Positions 1 to 7,299 of a DNA stretch of 64,000 nucleotides are shown here, piece by piece. Numbering within the stretch: position 1 is the stretch's first letter; each line of letters opens with the position of its first letter. The translations under genes and the position numbers were made by a program. The notes under the pieces were generated by a model. It saw nothing but the letters and a program-made list of their open reading frames with translations, was not told the DNA's origin and did not search any database. The DNA is from Streptomyces himalayensis subsp. himalayensis (GTDB lineage: Bacteria > Actinomycetota > Actinomycetes > Streptomycetales > Streptomycetaceae), in NCBI RefSeq assembly GCF_013778455.1, contig NZ_JACEHE010000001.1, positions 434,001 to 498,000 of the forward strand, given 5' to 3'.

Positions 1-1
1 C

Positions 2-185
2 CGGCGGCGGGTGAAGACCCACGCGTACGACCTGAGGCGCGCCGCGGCGATCGTCGCGGTCGGTGGCCGCCCCGTCGCGCTGAGCAGCCCGGCTCAGCGA
101 CTGTCGCGCGAGGGCACTCTTCCTGGTGGTGCAGGGCCAGACGGCTGACGTCCGCACCGAACATCTCGCGGCTTTGCGCGCCTGA
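2..185 (+). pseudogene. Possible remnant of a gene 3' end, frame-disrupted
   Basis: Frame 2 is open from the window edge to a TGA at 146-148 and reads like a normal protein tail (…AAAIVAVGGRPVALSS…). Just after a TGA at about 90, frame 3 gives a second protein-like stretch (…LFLVVQGQTADVR…) ending at TGA 183-185. The two pieces could be one C-terminus broken by a single frameshift, or the end of a normal gene plus chance coding. The tail vaguely resembles a TetR C-terminus, but I cannot identify the family. Confidence 0.2.
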
Positions 186-265
186 CCTGCACCGATGCGT
201 TCCCCGTCGGATCGGCTGGGGCTGGGCCGTCGACATTTACTAGGACGTCCTAGTAAATTCGTAGC
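186..265 (+). promoter_or_regulatory. icmA promoter region with a perfect 24-bp palindrome (235-258)
   Basis: The half-site ATTTACTAGGAC (235-246) is followed immediately by its exact reverse complement (247-258), with no spacer. The palindrome ends 7 bases before the icmA ATG at 266, and there is no clear Shine-Dalgarno sequence. A leaderless or very short-leader transcript is therefore likely, and a bound protein would sit over the -10 region. It is AT-rich against its surroundings. The regulator is unknown; the TetR gene at 1976-2593 is a candidate by proximity only. Confidence 0.7.
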
Positions 266-1966
266 ATGGACGCTGACGCCATCGAGGACGGCCGCCGCCG
301 CTGGCAGGCCCGCTACGACGCCGCGCGCAAGCGCGAGGCCGACTTCTCCACGCTCTCCGGGGACCCGGTGGAGCCGGTGTACGGGCCGCGGCCCGGGGAC
401 ACGTACGACGGCTTCGAGCGGATCGGCTGGCCCGGTGAATACCCCTTCACTCGCGGCCTGTATGCGACCGGCTACCGGGGCCGCACCTGGACGATCCGCC
501 AGTTCGCGGGCTTCGGCAACGCCGAGCAGACCAACGAGCGCTACAAGATGATCCTGGCGAACGGCGGCGGCGGACTCTCCGTCGCCTTCGACATGCCGAC
601 CCTCATGGGCCGCGACTCCGACGATCCGCGTTCCCTGGGCGAGGTCGGCCACTGCGGCGTGGCGATCGACTCGGCGGCCGACATGGAGGTCCTGTTCAAG
701 GACATCCCGCTGGGCGATGTGACGACGTCGATGACGATCAGCGGGCCCGCGGTGCCCGTCTTCTGCATGTACCTCGTCGCCGCCGAGCGCCAGGGCGTCG
801 ACCCAGGTGTCCTCAACGGCACGCTCCAGACGGACATCTTCAAGGAGTACATCGCGCAGAAGGAGTGGCTCTTCCAGCCGGAGCCGCATCTGCGTCTGAT
901 CGGCGACCTGATGGAGTACTGCGCGCGGAACATCCCCGCGTACAAGCCGCTCTCCGTCTCCGGCTACCACATCCGCGAGGCGGGCTCGACGGCCGCGCAG
1001 GAGCTGGCGTACACACTTGCGGACGGCTTCGGGTACGTCGAGCTGGGGCTCAGCCGCGGTCTGGACGTGGACGTCTTCGCGCCCGGCCTGTCCTTCTTCT
1101 TCGACGCGCACGTGGACTTCTTCGAGGAGATCGCCAAGTTCCGCGCGGCACGCCGGATCTGGGCGCGCTGGTTGAAGGAGGTGTACGGGGCGAAGACCGA
1201 GAAGGCGCAGTGGCTGCGGTTCCACACCCAGACCGCGGGCGTCTCGCTGACCGCCCAGCAGCCGTACAACAACGTCGTGCGGACGGCCGTCGAGGCACTC
1301 GCGGCGGTCCTCGGCGGCACCAACTCCCTGCACACCAACGCCCTCGACGAGACCCTCGCCCTGCCGAGCGAGCAGGCGGCGGAGATCGCGCTGCGCACAC
1401 AGCAGGTGCTCATGGAGGAGACCGGCGTCGCCAACGTGGCCGACCCGCTGGGCGGTTCCTGGTACGTCGAGCAGCTCACCGACCGTATCGAGGCGGACGC
1501 CGAGCGGATCTTCGAGCAGATCAAGGAGAAGGGGCGGCTGGCCCACCCCGATGGGCAGCACCCCATCGGTCCGGTCACCTCCGGCATCCTGCGCGGCATC
1601 GAGGACGGCTGGTTCACCGGCGAGATCGCCGAGTCCGCGTTCCGGTACCAGCAGGCACTGGAGAAGGGCGACAAGAGGGTCGTCGGCGTCAACGTCCACG
1701 AGGGGTCCGTGACCGGGGATCTGGAGATTCTGCGGGTCAGTCACGAGGTGGAGCGGGAGCAGGTGCGGGTTCTTGCGGGGCGCAAGGGTGCGCGGGACGA
1801 GGCGCGGGTGCGGGCCTCGCTAGAAGCGATGCTCGCGGCCGCGCGAGGCGGGGAGAACATGATTGAGCCCATGCTGGCGGCGGTGCGGGCCGAGGCCACG
1901 CTCGGGGAGATCTGTGACGCCCTTCGGGACGAGTGGGGCGTGTACACGGAGCCGCCTGGGTTCTGA
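266..1966 (+). CDS. icmA: Isobutyryl-CoA mutase large subunit IcmA
   Basis: This is a 566-residue, B12-dependent acyl-CoA mutase large subunit, the same length as known Streptomyces IcmA. The family interconverts isobutyryl-CoA and n-butyryl-CoA, linking valine breakdown to butyryl-CoA supply for fatty acid and polyketide synthesis. The substrate-binding residues that separate IcmA from methylmalonyl-CoA mutase are visible: Phe80 (in TIRQF) replaces the mutase Tyr, and Gln198 (in YIAQKE) replaces the mutase Arg. The cobalamin-binding domain is missing, as expected, because it sits on the small subunit IcmB. No icmB or mutase chaperone gene lies in the window, so the partner must be elsewhere. 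The ATG at 266 follows a palindromic promoter. The stop is only 9 bases from the convergent TetR gene's stop, with no obvious terminator between. Confidence 0.95.
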   Translation: MDADAIEDGRRRWQARYDAARKREADFSTLSGDPVEPVYGPRPGDTYDGFERIGWPGEYPFTRGLYATGYRGRTWTIRQFAGFGNAEQTNERYKMILANGGGGLSVAFDMPTLMGRDSDDPRSLGEVGHCGVAIDSAADMEVLFKDIPLGDVTTSMTISGPAVPVFCMYLVAAERQGVDPGVLNGTLQTDIFKEYIAQKEWLFQPEPHLRLIGDLMEYCARNIPAYKPLSVSGYHIREAGSTAAQELAYTLADGFGYVELGLSRGLDVDVFAPGLSFFFDAHVDFFEEIAKFRAARRIWARWLKEVYGAKTEKAQWLRFHTQTAGVSLTAQQPYNNVVRTAVEALAAVLGGTNSLHTNALDETLALPSEQAAEIALRTQQVLMEETGVANVADPLGGSWYVEQLTDRIEADAERIFEQIKEKGRLAHPDGQHPIGPVTSGILRGIEDGWFTGEIAESAFRYQQALEKGDKRVVGVNVHEGSVTGDLEILRVSHEVEREQVRVLAGRKGARDEARVRASLEAMLAAARGGENMIEPMLAAVRAEATLGEICDALRDEWGVYTEPPGF

Positions 1967-1975
1967 CGACGGTCG

Positions 1976-2593
1976 TCAGTCGCCCGCCAGCCCCCCGATC
2001 AGCAGGCGCGTGAACCTGGTCGCCCATTCCTCGTCCACCGGCTCCGCGCTGACCAGGGTGCGGTGGACCACCGCGCCCGCGACCACGTCGAAGATGAGGT
2101 CCGCCGTGCGGGCGGCGGCTGCGGGGTCCTGCTCGAGGGGGAGTTCGCCGCGTGCCTGGGCGCGGCTGCGGCCCTCCAGTACGAGGCGCTTCTGGCGCTC
2201 CACGATCGACGTGCGGATGCGTTCGCGCAGCGGTTCGTCGCGAGTGGACTCGGCCACCACCGCCATGAGCGCGGTCTTCGCCTCGGGGCGGTCCAGGAGG
2301 GCCGCGAACTGGAGCACCACGCCCTCGATGTCCGCGGCGAGGCTGCCGCGGTCCGGCAGTTCGAGCTCGTCGAAGAGGACCGCCACCGCGTCCACGACCA
2401 GCTCGTTCTTGCCGGCCCACCGCCGGTACAGCGTCGTCTTCGCAACCCCCGCCCGGCTTGCGACATCGCCCAACGTGAGCTTGGACCAGCCCAGTTCGAC
2501 CAGCGCGGCCCGCGTCGCCTCCAGGATCGCGGCATCCGCCGCGGCGCTGCGCGGGCGGCCCGCGCGGGGAGCGGAGGGCGTACGGCTCGGCAT
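1976..2593 (-). CDS. TetR-family transcriptional regulator
   Basis: A 205-residue TetR/AcrR-type repressor. The N-terminal HTH (about residues 16-62) has the usual pattern LTLGDVASRAGVAKTTLYRRW followed by a helix containing ELVVDAV. The C-terminal helical ligand domain carries no recognisable ligand signature. I chose the ATG at 2591-2593 (MPSRTPSAPR). A longer frame begins at 2686, but it adds 31 residues of poor composition upstream of the normal TetR start. The gene is convergent with icmA, and no divergent gene is close on its 5' side. Its target is unknown; the icmA palindrome and its own upstream region are candidates. Confidence 0.85.
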   Translation of the reverse strand: MPSRTPSAPRAGRPRSAAADAAILEATRAALVELGWSKLTLGDVASRAGVAKTTLYRRWAGKNELVVDAVAVLFDELELPDRGSLAADIEGVVLQFAALLDRPEAKTALMAVVAESTRDEPLRERIRTSIVERQKRLVLEGRSRAQARGELPLEQDPAAAARTADLIFDVVAGAVVHRTLVSAEPVDEEWATRFTRLLIGGLAGD

Positions 2594-2844
2594 GCGGGCG
2601 ACCCTACCCGCCGCGTCTGTGCGCGCGGCGCAGTGAGACAGATCACCGGACGAGATCCCCGCGGCATCGCCCAGGCGCCTCGCCACCCAGTTACGCTACG
2701 ACTCGTATCGAAATCCGTCGCGAGGACGCTCGCGGCGCATCTCGCACCGAAAGAGTGACAACCACCCGCGCCAGGTGGGGACCCGGCGCAGTGCAGAACA
2801 CCAACGCTTTTCACAGTCGCGCGCGAAAGGGGGAGGATGTAGCC

Positions 2845-3819
2845 ATGCAGCCTAGGAACATGTCCATGAGCGGCGTCGTCGACCTCGCCGCGGTGAAGGC
2901 GGCCCAGGAGGCCAAGGCGAAGGCGGAGCAGGCGCGCGCCGAAGCGGTCCGGCACGGCGGGGGCGGAGCCGTGTCCCCCGCGAGCCTCGTCATCGATGTC
3001 GACGAGGCGGGTTTCGAGCGCGACGTACTGCAGCGCTCCACCGAGGTCCCGGTCGTCATCGACTTCTGGGCCGAGTGGTGCCAGCCGTGCAAGCAGCTCG
3101 GTCCGCTCCTCGAGCGGCTGGCGCTGGAGTACAACGGGCGTTTCGTGCTGGCCAAGGTCGATGTCGACGCCAACCAGATGCTTATGCAGCAGTTCGGGAT
3201 CCAGGGCATCCCGGCGGTCTTCGCGGTGGTGGCCGGCCAGGCCCTGCCGCTCTTCCAGGGGGCGGCCCCCGAGGAGCAGATCCGGGGGACCCTGGACCAG
3301 CTGATCCAGGTCTCCGAGGAGCGCTTCGGTCTGACCGGTCTCACGGTCGACGCGGACGCGCAGGGCGGCGAGGCCGCGGCGGCGCCCCCGGTGCCTGCGG
3401 GCCCGTACGACGCACTGCTCGAGGCCGCGGTGCAGGCACTGGACGCGGGCGACCTCGGCGGTGCCGTCCAGGCGTACAAGAACGTCCTCGCCGACGACCC
3501 GGGCAACACGGAGGCCAAGCTCGGCCTGGCCCAGGCCGAACTGCTGAAGCGCGTGCAGGACCTGGATCCCCAGCAGGTGCGCAAGGACGCGGCCGACAAG
3601 CCCGGCGACGTGACGGCGCAGATCGCCGCGGCGGACCTGGATCTGGTCGGCGGTCATGTGGAGGACGCCTTCGGCCGGCTCATCGACACGGTGCAGCGCA
3701 CGGCGGGTGACGACCGGGACGCGGTGCGGCTGCGGCTCCTCGAGCTCTTTGAGGTCGTCGGTTCGGACGATCCTCGCGTGGCGACGGCCCGGCGGGCGCT
3801 GGCGCGGGCGTTGTTCTGA
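2845..3819 (+). CDS. Thioredoxin-domain protein with TPR-like C-terminus (YbbN/CnoX type)
   Basis: A 324-residue cytoplasmic protein. Residues about 1-45 are an Ala/Lys-rich helical segment. A thioredoxin fold follows (about 48-165) with the active site WCQPC (Cys79 and Cys82), then an alpha-helical TPR-like region to the C-terminus (for example ALDAGDLGGAVQAYKNVLA). This order matches the YbbN/CnoX family, whose E. coli member is a holdase chaperone-redox protein that passes clients to chaperonins. Unlike the E. coli protein, both active-site cysteines are kept, so redox activity is plausible. The start is the ATG at 2845, behind GGGAGG at 2831-2836; a frame opening at 2755 has no such signal. 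The gene is probably monocistronic and is followed by a perfect hairpin at 3953-3985. Confidence 0.88.
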   Translation: MQPRNMSMSGVVDLAAVKAAQEAKAKAEQARAEAVRHGGGGAVSPASLVIDVDEAGFERDVLQRSTEVPVVIDFWAEWCQPCKQLGPLLERLALEYNGRFVLAKVDVDANQMLMQQFGIQGIPAVFAVVAGQALPLFQGAAPEEQIRGTLDQLIQVSEERFGLTGLTVDADAQGGEAAAAPPVPAGPYDALLEAAVQALDAGDLGGAVQAYKNVLADDPGNTEAKLGLAQAELLKRVQDLDPQQVRKDAADKPGDVTAQIAAADLDLVGGHVEDAFGRLIDTVQRTAGDDRDAVRLRLLELFEVVGSDDPRVATARRALARALF

Positions 3820-3841
3820 CCTTCCCCCGAGCTCTCGGCTT

Positions 3842-3880
3842 CGCCCCCAGCGCCTTGAGGGTCTGGGAGGTACCGCGAGA
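3842..3880 (+). repeat. Dispersed CCCCCAG/CTGGGAGG repeat, copy 1 (intergenic)
   Basis: It carries the core signature CCCCCAG, a short variable middle, then CTGGGAGGTACC. Its right end diverges from copies 4 and 6 (CGCGAG in place of CCCCAG). It lies just downstream of the thioredoxin-TPR gene. Confidence 0.65.
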
Positions 3881-3952
3881 GCAGTGGGGACCCCACTGAG
3901 CGCTGGGGCCGCGATGTCCCAGCGAAGAACTTGCTGACGTGTGATCAGAGTG

Positions 3953-3985
3953 GCCGCGTTTTACCAAAACTTGGTAAACGCGGCC
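3953..3985 (+). terminator. Perfect 15-bp stem hairpin, putative terminator
   Basis: Arm GGCCGCGTTTACCAA (3953-3967), loop AAC, and the exact complement at 3971-3985. No T-run follows, which is common for Streptomyces terminators. It lies 134 bases after the thioredoxin-TPR stop. Its AT-rich core (TTTACCAA…TTGGTAAA) could instead be an operator. Confidence 0.55.
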
Positions 3986-4116
3986 GCTGTTACTCCGAGT
4001 AAGTCGGGGCCCGGTTTCTGTCCGGTTCTGCCCGATGATCCACCGAAGTGTCAACGCCTTACGTGGCACCCTCTGTCGCCATTCGATACCCGCCGGTACT
4101 GGTTCGGTTATACCTC

Positions 4117-4134
4117 CGTTACTAGTGAGTAACG
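4117..4134 (+). promoter_or_regulatory. Inverted repeat CGTTACT-N4-AGTAACG upstream of the DUF6230 gene
   Basis: Seven-base perfect arms (4117-4123 and 4128-4134) with spacer AGTG sit in a locally AT-richer stretch just after GGTTATACC. The geometry fits a dimeric regulator site overlapping a promoter. The only gene downstream on this strand starts at 4486. Confidence 0.5.
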
Positions 4135-4485
4135 AACCCCCTTGTGCGGGCGCCGAGAATGCACCACGATCGGCCACGCTCGGTCCATTGCCTTCAGCCC
4201 GACAGCCAGTCGCGCAAAGGGTTTTCTGGGTCCCCACCGAGCAGCCGGCGCAGTGGCGCCGGCTCGGGACAGGGGGGTCTCCGTCGTCCGGCGGAGCCTG
4301 TCCGGCAGGTTGTGCGTGATGAGTTCAGGCGCGACCAGTGGTTGTCGCTCGGGGGTGATCGCCGGTGATTCGGGTGCCGACAGTGCCTCGAAGCGGCGCT
4401 CTCCTTCCCGAGGACGTAGCACTTCTCCCATCCCAGGTCGGGCCCTGGCGCACGGCCGGAGATGTACGTCCGAGAAGGAGGAAAT

Positions 4486-5130
4486 ATGGAGTCCCAGGTG
4501 CGTGGCGGGACCAGATGGAAGCGGTTCGCGGTGGTGATGGTGCCCAGCGTGGCCGCCACCGCGTGCATAGGTGTCGGCCTGGCGCAGGGCGCGCTCGCAG
4601 CGTCGTTCAGCGTCTCCGGCCAGTCGTTCAAGGTGACGACCGACCGGCTCGTGGGTGAGGGCTTCTCCCAGTACGGCGCCCTTGAGGACGGCTACACGCT
4701 CAAGGGCGAGAAGGTGAAGCACCCGGTTGCGGTGTCCGGCTTCAAGACCGCGACGATCACTGGCATGTGCCAGTCCGTGGTCACCCCGAACGTGCCGGTG
4801 CTCGGTTCCGTCAGCCTGAAGCTGACGGCCGGTGACGGCGGCACGCCGGTCAAGGCGCAGAACCTGTACATCGACGTCGCCGAGCTCGAGGCCGACGCGA
4901 CGTTCAAGAACATCGACATCGGTGTCGCCGCCAAGGACGCCACCAAGGGCCCGGGCATAGCCAAGGGGGAAGTCGAGCAGCAGAAGACGAACCCCTTCGG
5001 ATTCGCCCAGCAGGCCGACGAGGTCGTGCTGGAGGACGTGAAGCAGACGGCGTGGGCCACCACTGCCGGAACCTTCAAGCTCAGCGGTCTCAAGATGTCG
5101 CTGTCCACGGGCGTCAAGGAGTGCTACTAG
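4486..5130 (+). CDS. DUF6230-type exported envelope protein
   Basis: A 214-residue protein that matches what I know of the DUF6230 family, a Streptomyces group of unknown function usually encoded beside a DUF6114 gene. A positively charged N-terminus (RGGTRWKRF) precedes one hydrophobic segment (about residues 16-39, ending near GALAAS), which could be a signal peptide or anchor. The rest is a soluble beta-rich domain with two cysteines, one in TGMCQS and one in the C-terminal KECY. These could form a disulfide outside the cell. The start is the ATG at 4486, behind AAGGAGG at 4475-4481. It is the first gene of a probable three-gene operon running to 7074. Function unknown. Confidence 0.8.
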   Translation: MESQVRGGTRWKRFAVVMVPSVAATACIGVGLAQGALAASFSVSGQSFKVTTDRLVGEGFSQYGALEDGYTLKGEKVKHPVAVSGFKTATITGMCQSVVTPNVPVLGSVSLKLTAGDGGTPVKAQNLYIDVAELEADATFKNIDIGVAAKDATKGPGIAKGEVEQQKTNPFGFAQQADEVVLEDVKQTAWATTAGTFKLSGLKMSLSTGVKECY

Positions 5131-5261
5131 GCACTCCGGTGGCGGGCGGGGGAGTCTGCGGCTGTCCCGCCCGTCCGCTCGGGCCTGCCCTCACGCGCGG
5201 CAACACCCCTTAATCCAGCCTTCACTTCCCACAGCAACGCCGTTCCAGGGAGCTGTTTTCC
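5131..5261 (+). other. Intercistronic spacer with hairpin
   Basis: A stem with 8-bp arms CGGGCGGG (5143-5150) and CCCGCCCG (5166-5173) lies between the first and second genes of the envelope group. It may lower read-through or protect the upstream mRNA. A Shine-Dalgarno-like GGGAG precedes the ATG at 5262. Confidence 0.4.
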
Positions 5262-5801
5262 ATGAGCGCCGACACTCCGGCCACGCGCGGCCGATTCACC
5301 GACTGGCGGCTGCGGTTCCGCGCCTGGCGTGGCGATCGACCGTTCTGGGCCGGCCTGTTCATCCTGTTCGGTGGATTCCCCATCGCCTACTTCCCGTACG
5401 CGAACCTCCAGCTCGGTCATGTGACGCTGGCGATGGCCACCACCGCGGGTGCGGGCTCCCTGATCATCGGTGTGCTGCTGATCGTGCTCGGCATAAGCCT
5501 GTGGTTCCAGAAGCACGTCCGGGTCTTCGCGGGTGTCGCGGCGATTCTGCTGGCGTTGGTGTCGATCCCGGTGTCCAACCTCGGCGGCTTCGTGATCGGG
5601 TTCCTGTTCGCGCTGATCGGCGGTGCCATGGCCATCGCCTGGGCGCCGGGCGCGCCGCCCGCCTCCGGGCAGGGGGTCGAGCCGACGATCGCGCCGGAGG
5701 GCGGGGTGCCGGACAGCACGGCCCTGGACATGAGCAAGTCGAACGACGTGTCAGGAACGATCCCGGCCACCGGGGCGAACGGGAGGCACAGTGCCGGCTG
5801 A
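5262..5801 (+). CDS. DUF6114-type small membrane protein
   Basis: A 179-residue integral membrane protein, matching the DUF6114 group found next to DUF6230 genes. After a basic N-terminus (RLRFRAWRGDR) there are about four hydrophobic segments: FWAGLFILFGGFPIAYF, a segment around TTAGAGSLIIGVLLIVLGI, one around VFAGVAAILLALVSIPV, and one around FVIGFLFALIGGAMAIAW. A hydrophilic Pro/Ala-rich tail of about 50 residues follows. The reading frame overlaps the next gene by 11 bases, indicating translational coupling. It may anchor or export its partners, but no function is established. Confidence 0.8.
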   Translation: MSADTPATRGRFTDWRLRFRAWRGDRPFWAGLFILFGGFPIAYFPYANLQLGHVTLAMATTAGAGSLIIGVLLIVLGISLWFQKHVRVFAGVAAILLALVSIPVSNLGGFVIGFLFALIGGAMAIAWAPGAPPASGQGVEPTIAPEGGVPDSTALDMSKSNDVSGTIPATGANGRHSAG

Positions 5802-7074
5802 CGAGGTGACCCACGGGACTGAGGTGGACGAGTCCCGTGTGAGAACCGGGCCGCGCCACGCGGCACCCAAGAAGCCGCTGTTCACCAGGTTCCACATGCC
5901 GGCCGGCAAGGCGATAGCCATGGCGGCGATGCCGACGGCTGTCCTCATGGGCATGGGGTTCACGCCGACGCTCGCCCGCGCTGACGACCAGCCGTCGACG
6001 AAGAACCTGACGGTCGACGAGTACCAGAGCTGTGTCGAGGCGCTGGAAGACTCCGCGGACGGCAAGGACGCGTCGGCCACGCCGTCGCCCTCCGCCTCCG
6101 CATCGGAGAGCGCCACCGAGTCCGATGACAAGGCGGAGCCGACGCCGTCGGCGTCCAAGGAGGGGTCCTCTTCGTCGGATTCAGGTTCCGACGAGGAGGC
6201 CGAGCCCGCGCCGTCCGCGTCCTCGTCCTCCGCCAGCACGTCGGACCAGTCGTCGGACAGCGGTACGTCCACGGCTGCGCCGGCCCCCTCGGCGTCCGCG
6301 AGCGGCGACAATCTGCTGGACTCCATCGGCGACGCGATCAAGGACGTCTTCGAGGGCGGCAGCGACCCCTCGGCGAGCGCCTCGCCCACGCCGACCCCTT
6401 CGGCCTCCGCGGGCCAGGACACGTCCGGCGACGACGCGTCCGACACCGTCAAGGACACCGTCGACAAGGTCACCGGGACGGTCGAGGACACCGTCAAGGA
6501 CACGACCGACGCGGCGTCCAAGGCGGCCGAGGACACCACGGAGAAGGTCACGGAGGCGGCCACCGCGTCGCCCAGCCCCACCACGGACGCGGAGGACTGC
6601 CCGGCCGCCACCGACGAGGAGGGCGGCGTCGAGAAGATCGTGGCCCTGCCGGACGACCCCTGGTACCTGGACGCCAGCTCGCTGCTGCTCAAGGGCGCCG
6701 ACTACCAGGGCATCGTCAAGGTGAAGACCGCCAACGGCACGGTCAAGGAGGTCCTGAAGTACGTCATCTCCGACGGCACGGACATCGGCGACCTGCACCA
6801 GACGGTCAAGGATGACCGGGCCGGCAGGACCTATCACGTGCAGGCGGCCAAGGGCTCGACGTCCACGATCCGCGATGGCAAGACGGTCATGTACACGGAG
6901 AGCATTTCTGGGAACCTGTTCGGCCTGGTGCCGATCACGTTCAGCCCGGAGAACCCGCCGCCGCTGAACATCCCGCTGATCTACTTCACCAAGGTGAAGG
7001 TCGTGCAGGCCGGCCAGTTCGGCGGCACCCTGCACGTACCGGGACTGCATCAGTACACGACCGAACTGAACTGA
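5791..7074 (+). CDS. Exported Ser/Ala/Thr-rich envelope protein, unknown function
   Basis: A 427-residue protein starting at GTG 5791, with GGGAGG at 5781-5786. The N-terminus (basic, then KAIAMAAMPTAVLMGMGFTPTLARA) looks like a signal peptide with cleavage after ARA. Residues about 85-275 are low complexity, rich in Ser, Ala, Thr, Pro and Asp, with a repeated DTVKDT-like segment (DTVKDTVDKVTGTVEDTVKD) that may form an amphipathic helix. The C-terminal 150 residues form a compact domain (WYLDASSLLLKG…). The Ser/Pro region resembles wall-spanning linkers of surface proteins. The gene overlaps the DUF6114 gene and probably acts with it and the DUF6230 protein at the cell surface. I do not recognise a function. 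Confidence 0.75.
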   Translation: MPADEVTHGTEVDESRVRTGPRHAAPKKPLFTRFHMPAGKAIAMAAMPTAVLMGMGFTPTLARADDQPSTKNLTVDEYQSCVEALEDSADGKDASATPSPSASASESATESDDKAEPTPSASKEGSSSSDSGSDEEAEPAPSASSSSASTSDQSSDSGTSTAAPAPSASASGDNLLDSIGDAIKDVFEGGSDPSASASPTPTPSASAGQDTSGDDASDTVKDTVDKVTGTVEDTVKDTTDAASKAAEDTTEKVTEAATASPSPTTDAEDCPAATDEEGGVEKIVALPDDPWYLDASSLLLKGADYQGIVKVKTANGTVKEVLKYVISDGTDIGDLHQTVKDDRAGRTYHVQAAKGSTSTIRDGKTVMYTESISGNLFGLVPITFSPENPPPLNIPLIYFTKVKVVQAGQFGGTLHVPGLHQYTTELN

Positions 7075-7099
7075 CCGGACACCGGCCGCAGCCGTCGCG

Positions 7100-7204
7100 C
7101 CGAAGGAGCGCGACGGTGTCGAGAAGGCGACCGCGCGGAGGCCCGACGAAGGAGGGCTGAGCACGGTCGTCTGCTCGACACCGGCTATGGCGCTCCGGAG
7201 GCGA
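7100..7204 (-). repeat. Second dispersed hairpin repeat, copy 1
   Basis: Read on the minus strand, this segment runs CGCCTCCGGAGCGCC…GGTGTCGAGCAG…CGACCGTGCTCAGCCC…CTTCTCGACACCG. The same order of blocks recurs at 60536-60630. Its ends are an inverted repeat (GGTGTCGAGAAG against CTGCTCGACACC). Confidence 0.6.
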
Positions 7205-7247
7205 ATCGAGCTCGTATAAACAGAACCCGTCCGGGAGCCGCACACAG

Positions 7248-7282
7248 CTGAGGGCGCCCCCTGCCACAGGGGGCGCCCTCAG
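7248..7282. terminator. Bidirectional terminator between the envelope operon and pyk
   Basis: A perfect 16-bp stem (CTGAGGGCGCCCCCTG, 7248-7263, and its complement 7267-7282) with loop CCA. It lies between convergent genes ending at 7074 (+) and 7300 (-), so it can serve both. Confidence 0.85.
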
Positions 7283-7299
7283 CGGTGTGCGGTGCGGGA

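Larger units (their letters stand above)
3820..4485. other. 666-base intergenic region with repeat, hairpins and promoter palindrome
   Basis: I see no convincing gene here. In order it holds a copy of the dispersed CCCCCAG repeat (3842-3880), a long perfect hairpin (3953-3985), an inverted repeat CGTTACT-N4-AGTAACG at 4117-4134 that looks like an operator or promoter element, and a 9-bp-arm hairpin (AGCCGGCGC, 4243-4264). It ends with the strong Shine-Dalgarno AAGGAGG at 4475-4481. If transcription starts near 4117-4134, the next gene has a structured leader of about 350 bases. Confidence 0.6.
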
